Positions 58,760-64,000 of a stretch of 64,000 bases of DNA are shown here, in pieces. Below the pieces are notes generated by a model, which did not search any database, was not told where the DNA came from, and saw only the letters and a list, made by a program, of their open reading frames with translations. The DNA is from Candidatus Bathycorpusculum hydrogenotrophicum. Lineage in GTDB: Archaea > Thermoproteota > Bathyarchaeia > Bathyarchaeales > Bathycorpusculaceae. The position numbers and the translations under genes were made by a program. The DNA lies in contig WRCX01000005.1 of NCBI GenBank assembly GCA_009783705.1, positions 1 through 64,000 on the forward strand. The letters are read 5' to 3'. The stretch's first letter is position 1, and each line of letters starts with the position of its first letter.

Positions 58760-59530
58760 TTAGGGTTTGATGTTGAAGAAAACCTCAAAGTTTTGGGCAA
58801 TCTGTTCGGCGGCTTCTTCCACAGATATTTTTTTAATGTCTGCCACGGCATCCACAACACATCGTATGTGGGAGGGTTTGGTTAGTTGGCCATTGTAGGG
58901 TTGTTTCCAATAAGTTACTGGACCATCGGTCTCTGTTAGCAGATTAGTCAAAGGGGTTTTTTCCACGACTTCGCGAATACCATTAGAATAGGTAGATGGG
59001 GGGCCTTCGGTGATAAAGTAGCCGTTGTCTATAGCTTTAGCAAGTGCCGTTAGAGGATGGCTAAACCAATGTAGAAGGACCTTGTTGAGACGATAGGAGG
59101 GGAGCATCTCTACGATTTTATCGGTGGTTCCTCTTGAATGTATGATAACGGGGAGTTCCATTGTTTCGGCGAGGCGTAACATTTTGTCAAATACGGTGAG
59201 TTGTTGTTCCCAGGTGGATTCATATTTGTAGTCTAAGCCAATTTCGCCGATGGCAACTACTTTGCCTTTTTGGGTTTGGATATAGTCGATGGTTTCTTGG
59301 AGTTCGTTTTCTTTGAGTACATTTACGTTCCAAGGATGGATACCTAAAGCTGGATAGACCAAATCGGGGTATTGTTGGGATAATTTGATATCATTTTGAC
59401 ATGTTGTTAAGTCCAGCGAATTGGTGACTAGTGCAGTCACGCCAGAGTTTTTGGCATCCGCTATCAGTTCATCAATGTGCCCGGCATACTCGGCCTCAGA
59501 GAGGTGAATATGAGCGTCTATTAGCTTCAT
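58760..59530 (-). CDS. TatD-family metal-dependent hydrolase
   Basis: MKLIDAHIHLSE, YPALGIHPWNV, IGEIGLDYKYES, VIIHSRG, LTETDGP. Confidence 0.92.
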   Translation of the reverse strand: MKLIDAHIHLSEAEYAGHIDELIADAKNSGVTALVTNSLDLTTCQNDIKLSQQYPDLVYPALGIHPWNVNVLKENELQETIDYIQTQKGKVVAIGEIGLDYKYESTWEQQLTVFDKMLRLAETMELPVIIHSRGTTDKIVEMLPSYRLNKVLLHWFSHPLTALAKAIDNGYFITEGPPSTYSNGIREVVEKTPLTNLLTETDGPVTYWKQPYNGQLTKPSHIRCVVDAVADIKKISVEEAAEQIAQNFEVFFNIKP

Positions 59531-59677
59531 TTTGTTCAGCGCTATATTTGCCTTTGAGGGTTTTAAGATTTTCTTATGTTTACTTCAAATCAGCCGTTGG
59601 AAACATTTTAGTGTAAAAAGAGATAACAAAGGTTAAATACAGCCTTAAATAGAAAAAGAAGCGAAAGAGATGTCGAT

Positions 59678-59899
59678 ATGATTGAATTAGAAATAGCTGT
59701 AGCCCCCATGCATAGACTATGCAAAAAAGCAGGCGCCGACCGAGTAAGCGAAACCGCAGCAAAAGAACTAGCTAAATCCTTAGAGGAAATCGGAGTAAAA
59801 ATCGCTAAAGAAGCACTCGATTTTGCGATGCATGCAGGAAGAAAAACCATCAAAGCGGAAGATATTGAAATCGCCGCAAAAAAAGTCATGGGAAAATAA
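59678..59899 (+). CDS. Archaeal histone
   Basis: 73 aa: APMHRLCKKAGADRVSETAAKELAKSLEEIGVKIAKEALDFAMHAGRKTIKAEDIEIAAKKV. Confidence 0.95.
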   Translation: MIELEIAVAPMHRLCKKAGADRVSETAAKELAKSLEEIGVKIAKEALDFAMHAGRKTIKAEDIEIAAKKVMGK

Positions 59900-60070
59900 A
59901 CTAACAAATCTCACTTTCCATCCCTTCTTTCTTTTTGTTTCTCTATCAGATTGGGATTCTGAAATTATTGTTGCTGACAAACCGAACTATTTTCATAAAG
60001 AAAAAGCAGAATCGACGATAAATTTAATTATCATCCCCAAATATACGAGCCTCATTGGAGAGTAAACAGA

Positions 60071-60724
60071 GTGAAGGCCATCATATTTGGAGCACCGGGC
60101 GCAGGAAAAGGCACGTATTCCTCACGGTTACAGAACCAACTTGGCGTTGAGGTTATCGCTATGGGCGATATTTTCCGGGAATCCGTTAAACAGAATTCCG
60201 AGCTGGGCAAAAAAGTCAAAAGCTACGTTGAACAGGGCGCATTAGTCCCAGATGATGTTGTTGTGGAGGTTCTAAAAGACCGACTCAGCAAAATTCCCGC
60301 AGATAAGGGTTTCTTACTTGATGGATTTCCACGCACCATCGAGCAGGCTAAAACTTTAGAGGGTATCGCAAAGATTGATGTTATCCTCCAACTAGATGTC
60401 CCTGATGAAATCATCATCGAACGGCTCTCTTCACGGCGCATCTGTAAAAACTGTAATGCCGTTTACAACATTCGCTTTCTCAAACCCAAAGTAGAGGGTA
60501 TATGCGACAAATGCGGTGGTGAGCTCTACCAGCGCAACGACGATAACATTGAAGTTATCAAACATCGTCTCAATATCTACAAAACCCAAACCGCACCCCT
60601 CATCGTATACTACAGAGAGAAAAATATTCCGTTTGTGGTTTCCGTTACCAAATCGCTGGATTCGCCACCTGAACCCATGGTTGCAAAAATGTTAGAAGAT
60701 CTAACAAAGATGGGTTTCTGCTAA
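60071..60724 (+). CDS. adk: Adenylate kinase
   Basis: GAPGAGKGTYSSRL, GFPRTIEQA, zinc-finger lid CKNCNAVYN...CDKCGGELYQRNDD. Confidence 0.95.
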   Translation: MKAIIFGAPGAGKGTYSSRLQNQLGVEVIAMGDIFRESVKQNSELGKKVKSYVEQGALVPDDVVVEVLKDRLSKIPADKGFLLDGFPRTIEQAKTLEGIAKIDVILQLDVPDEIIIERLSSRRICKNCNAVYNIRFLKPKVEGICDKCGGELYQRNDDNIEVIKHRLNIYKTQTAPLIVYYREKNIPFVVSVTKSLDSPPEPMVAKMLEDLTKMGFC

Positions 60725-61170
60725 ATATCGAGTATAAACTCTAAAACCACCCGTTCAGGTTCGCGGATAACCACCATCAAATGGTATGTTACCGCTTTCA
60801 CCCCTACTTTTTGGGGATGTCGTTTGGGGTTAAATTTTTCACCCCATGCTTTTGCTGTAAACTTGAAACTCTCAGGAGTTTCTTGCCAATCACTTATTTG
60901 GAATTTACTATAGAGCATACCATCTGTTTCGAACTTGACCAGTAAAGCTTCAAGCCAATTGTAGAGCAAAGCATATTGATCTTCAGCTTCCACCTCAAAG
61001 GTATCTTCTTTGGTCTGAGCGATTTTGGCACTGTTTGTCATAGTTTCAAACAGGGCTAACGCCGCATTTTCGTATGCTTCCTCCATGCGGGTACCTAGCG
61101 CCCGAACATAGATGTCTGCAGTGTGTTCTAAGAACTCAAATTTCCCAGCGAACTTGTCAGATTTACTCAT
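60721..61170 (-). CDS. Archease
   Basis: KFEFLEHTADIYVRALG...; LLYNWLEALLVKFETDGMLYSKF; VKAVTYHLM. Confidence 0.92.
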   Translation of the reverse strand: MSKSDKFAGKFEFLEHTADIYVRALGTRMEEAYENAALALFETMTNSAKIAQTKEDTFEVEAEDQYALLYNWLEALLVKFETDGMLYSKFQISDWQETPESFKFTAKAWGEKFNPKRHPQKVGVKAVTYHLMVVIREPERVVLEFILDI

Positions 61171-61256
61171 AACTTAACCAAAAATAGATAGGTGGGCTAG
61201 AATAAAAACAAATTTTCCCCATCAAAAAGATAGGGCAAGCTACAAAGAAAGAAAGA

Positions 61257-62300
61257 TTAGAAGTATTTGGTGGCTTTCTGTATGGCCGCAGCTGCAAGTT
61301 TAGCAGATAGTTCCAGATCTTTGAGGCTCATTATACCAGTTGGACTGTGGATATAGCGTGTGGGAATCGAGATAGTTCCGCTTGGGATGCCTTGTCGTGT
61401 GATGGATATGCGTGCAGCATCAGTGCTACCAAGCAGGCCTGATTCGAGCTGGATAGCGATTTGTTCTTCCTGTGCTGTTTCGCGAAGCCAGCGAAGAATC
61501 TTGGGGTGAGTGATTAATCCAGAATCGCTAATAGTCAATGCGGGTCCTTTGCCCATTTTAACACTGGTATCGAATTCGCGAACACCTGGAACATCGCCTG
61601 CGATGGTTACATCCAGTGCTATTGCAAGGTCGGGATCTACACCAAAGGCAGCAGTTGCCGCACCCCGCAGACCCACCTCTTCTTGCACAGTACCTACCGC
61701 ACATACGGTGCAGTCTACTTCTTTTAGCAATCGCATGGTTTCAACCATGACTGCACAGCCAGCACGGTTGTCAAATGCTTTACCCATGACTGTGTCTTTG
61801 CCCAAGGGAGCATATTTTACATCAAACGCAACAGGATCACCTATTGCAACGCCCATTGCAACAGCATCATCTTTGCTTTCAGCACCTATGTCAATGAAGA
61901 GATCGTCATAGCTGATGATTTTTTTACGTTCCTCTTCTTTTTGAATATGGGGCGGCTTTGAGCCGATAACGCCTGGGTAAGTAACTGATTTGGTGTGGAC
62001 AACAACTTTTTGTGCGGGAAGAATGCGGTCGTCAATTCCACCCATTTTGCTAAACTGTATAAAACCGTCTTTGGTTATGGTTTTCACCATCAACCCGACT
62101 TCATCCATATGTGCAGCAAGCATGATTTTGGGTGCGTTGGGTTTACCGTTTTTGATCGCTATGACGTTTTCCATGCGGTCAACTTGGATCTTATCGGCAT
62201 GGGGTTTTAGCATCTCTACCATGAGGTCACGGACAGGGGTTTCTCTGCCAGTGACACCGCAAGCGTTGGAGAGCTTTTCTAGATTCTGATTTAGTGACAA
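61257..62300 (-). CDS. M42-family aminopeptidase
   Basis: MLAAHMDEVGLMV, KAFDNRAGCAVMVE, TVQEEVGLRGA, STDAARISITRQGIPSG. Confidence 0.93.
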   Translation of the reverse strand: MSLNQNLEKLSNACGVTGRETPVRDLMVEMLKPHADKIQVDRMENVIAIKNGKPNAPKIMLAAHMDEVGLMVKTITKDGFIQFSKMGGIDDRILPAQKVVVHTKSVTYPGVIGSKPPHIQKEEERKKIISYDDLFIDIGAESKDDAVAMGVAIGDPVAFDVKYAPLGKDTVMGKAFDNRAGCAVMVETMRLLKEVDCTVCAVGTVQEEVGLRGAATAAFGVDPDLAIALDVTIAGDVPGVREFDTSVKMGKGPALTISDSGLITHPKILRWLRETAQEEQIAIQLESGLLGSTDAARISITRQGIPSGTISIPTRYIHSPTGIMSLKDLELSAKLAAAAIQKATKYF

Positions 62301-62431
62301 GATTAAATCCTCTAAGTTTGTATAGTTAAAATTTGAGGGGTCTAGTTATTAAATGGTTTTGGCACAGTACGCGCATTACTTGACTCTTAAAAAGTATACA
62401 ATAACAAATACAACAATATCGTGGCTATATT

Positions 62432-63025
62432 TCAAGGAGTGCCCTGCTGAGAAGCATCTATGGCTTTTTTTGTGTCCCGATAATTGCGGATAATGAGTAA
62501 AAAAGTCACCACACCCGTATTAATGGGCACTATCCAAGATAGATCAGTGTACAGAGGTTCAGTGATCCAGTTTATTGCTAACCCTGTTAAATATACAGAT
62601 ATAACAAGGAGAACTAGAACAGGGAGTAAATATATTACCCTAGCTTTCTGTACACCATATTTCCGTTCAAGTTTTATGAGTAAGCCGGCTGAGAAAAAAT
62701 CTTTAGCGCATATGGGCGCTGAGAGATCAATAGTTCGCGTATTTTCAGCCTCCTCCAATCTAACACTTTCAGGCATACCTCGAAGAAGAACAAAACCAAG
62801 AATGGTGGCAACAACCATAATAGAAATGCTCCAAATGAGGTGATCAAAGATACCAACCCCACTTCCCAGAATATAGAAACAAAGAACCAAAACAACCCTG
62901 TAGCGCAACTTGTTTGGTTTATGTCTAGCGGCATATATGTTAACCAATACAAGAGCAAGCAATAACACAAATGCGATAAGCAACAAAACAGATAGCTTCG
63001 CAAAGTCCACAGCATTACGCCCCAT
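62432..63025 (-). CDS. Hypothetical multi-TM membrane protein
   Basis: 197 aa with several hydrophobic helices. Confidence 0.6.
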   Translation of the reverse strand: MGRNAVDFAKLSVLLLIAFVLLLALVLVNIYAARHKPNKLRYRVVLVLCFYILGSGVGIFDHLIWSISIMVVATILGFVLLRGMPESVRLEEAENTRTIDLSAPICAKDFFSAGLLIKLERKYGVQKARVIYLLPVLVLLVISVYLTGLAINWITEPLYTDLSWIVPINTGVVTFLLIIRNYRDTKKAIDASQQGTP

Positions 63026-63352
63026 GTTGGCTATTAGGGCATAAATGAAAATACAAGCAATTAATTAACTTTATGAAATTATGATAAGATAAGGTTAGAC
63101 TTTGAATCTGAATTAGTTGCTTATCTACCCCCAGGGTACAAAGTATTATTTGTAAACTCTAAATCACAGGATTTGGTAACCACTAATGACAATATCTGTT
63201 GACTGCCGTTGAGGCGGGTTGTTGAGGAGGTGCTTGGTTTGTCATGAATCAGCCAGCCCCGAACAGTGTGTTAGAGGGTTAGAAGTTACGGTGCAGATGA
63301 GGTCAAATATTAAATATCTGATTTAGTTAGTAGGAATTATCTAGTGACCCTC

Positions 63353-64000
63353 ATGTTAGACATCAAACTTATCCGTGAGAACCCTGATTATGTCAAAGCT
63401 AACTTAGCTAAACGTAATAGTCCTGAATGTCTTCAGATGCTCCAAGACCTCATTAGCCTCGACAAAGAATGGCGCCAAAACAGCACTAAACTAAACGACC
63501 TGCGTCATGATCGAAAACAAGTTACAGTAGAGATTGCAAAACTCAAAAAAGCAGGCAAAGAAGCGGATGGTGAATTTAAAAGGGCACAAGATATTGATCA
63601 AAAGATCAAACTAGTTGAGACAGAGGTTTGTGAGCAGGAAACTAAAATCCGCACGTTCCTTCTTAACTTGCCAAATCTGCTTGATGAGTCGGTTCCATTT
63701 GGTAATGATTCAAATGATAATCTTACCATTAAAAAGTGGGGTACTGTTCCTCAGTTTAGTTTTCCAGTTAAAAATCATATTGATCTTGCTTTGGCACTTG
63801 ATCAGGTTGATATGGAACGGGCAGGTAAAGTGGCGGGGGCGCGTTTCTTCTATCTCAAAGGTGATATAGCCCGTCTTGATATGGCGTTGATGAGTTTTGC
63901 CATAGATGAGTTGTCCAAGAGCGGTTACATTCCAATTGTTCCACCCTATCTTATGAACAGAGAAGCCTATGAAGGTGTAACCTCATTGGCAGACTTTGCA
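63353..64000 (+). CDS. serS: Seryl-tRNA synthetase, N-terminal part (truncated by window edge; alternative GTG start at 63344)
   Basis: MLDIKLIRENPDYVKANLAKRN, coiled-coil arm, ARFFYLKGDIARLDMALMSFAID, IPIVPPYLMNREAYEG. Confidence 0.93.
   Translation, partial: MLDIKLIRENPDYVKANLAKRNSPECLQMLQDLISLDKEWRQNSTKLNDLRHDRKQVTVEIAKLKKAGKEADGEFKRAQDIDQKIKLVETEVCEQETKIRTFLLNLPNLLDESVPFGNDSNDNLTIKKWGTVPQFSFPVKNHIDLALALDQVDMERAGKVAGARFFYLKGDIARLDMALMSFAIDELSKSGYIPIVPPYLMNREAYEGVTSLADFA

Noticed and set aside
1-64000. CRISPR arrays, IS elements, prophage, integrase
   Set aside because: No regularly spaced repeats, transposase/integrase motifs or cas genes were seen by reading the ORFs and intergenic sequence.

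Overview
This 64 kb window looks like one contig of an archaeal chromosome. The evidence is a histone, a thermosome, RpoK, S17e, deoxyhypusine synthase, class I LysRS, archease, F420 and H4MPT enzymes, and an initiator tRNA with an A1-U72 pair. Gene content (archaeal-type CODH/ACS, Ftr, a MetF-like protein, no Mcr in view) suggests a Bathyarchaeia-like acetogenic lineage; that placement is inference. I saw no CRISPR array, transposase or prophage.

Main blocks: a Thr/Lys branch operon (ACT regulator, thrC, hom, lysC); a site-2 protease; a PAC2 protein; initiator tRNA-Met; an AT-richer surface-protein patch (Kelch and beta-helix proteins, 10.7-13.7 kb); parvulin and a flavodiiron protein; a tightly packed purF / purD-HAD-ftr-pfkB cluster; UbiA plus a possible cis-prenyltransferase-like gene; a complete cdhABCDE operon with two CooC ATPases; a divergent FrhB-like / MetF-like / CofE / SCP2 / DHS run; an isolated RnfC-RnfD pair; a SPASM radical SAM protein; pyrC; thermosome/rpoK; LysRS, ArgS and SerS; surface glycan genes; and S17e, histone, adk and M42 peptidase.

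Most interesting: (1) a two-gene RnfC/RnfD module without RnfABEG, whose RnfD lacks the canonical flavinylation motif, in the Wood-Ljungdahl neighbourhood; (2) orphan FrhB-like and short MetF-like genes next to CODH/ACS; (3) ftr embedded in an overlapping purine-gene operon; (4) an operator-like compound palindrome upstream of a secreted-protein / membrane-HTH pair; (5) a hairpin that overlaps the cdhA ribosome-binding site; (6) a probable AUA start for rps17e; (7) a frameshifted M28 peptidase. Product calls come from reading the translations by eye; no database search was run.
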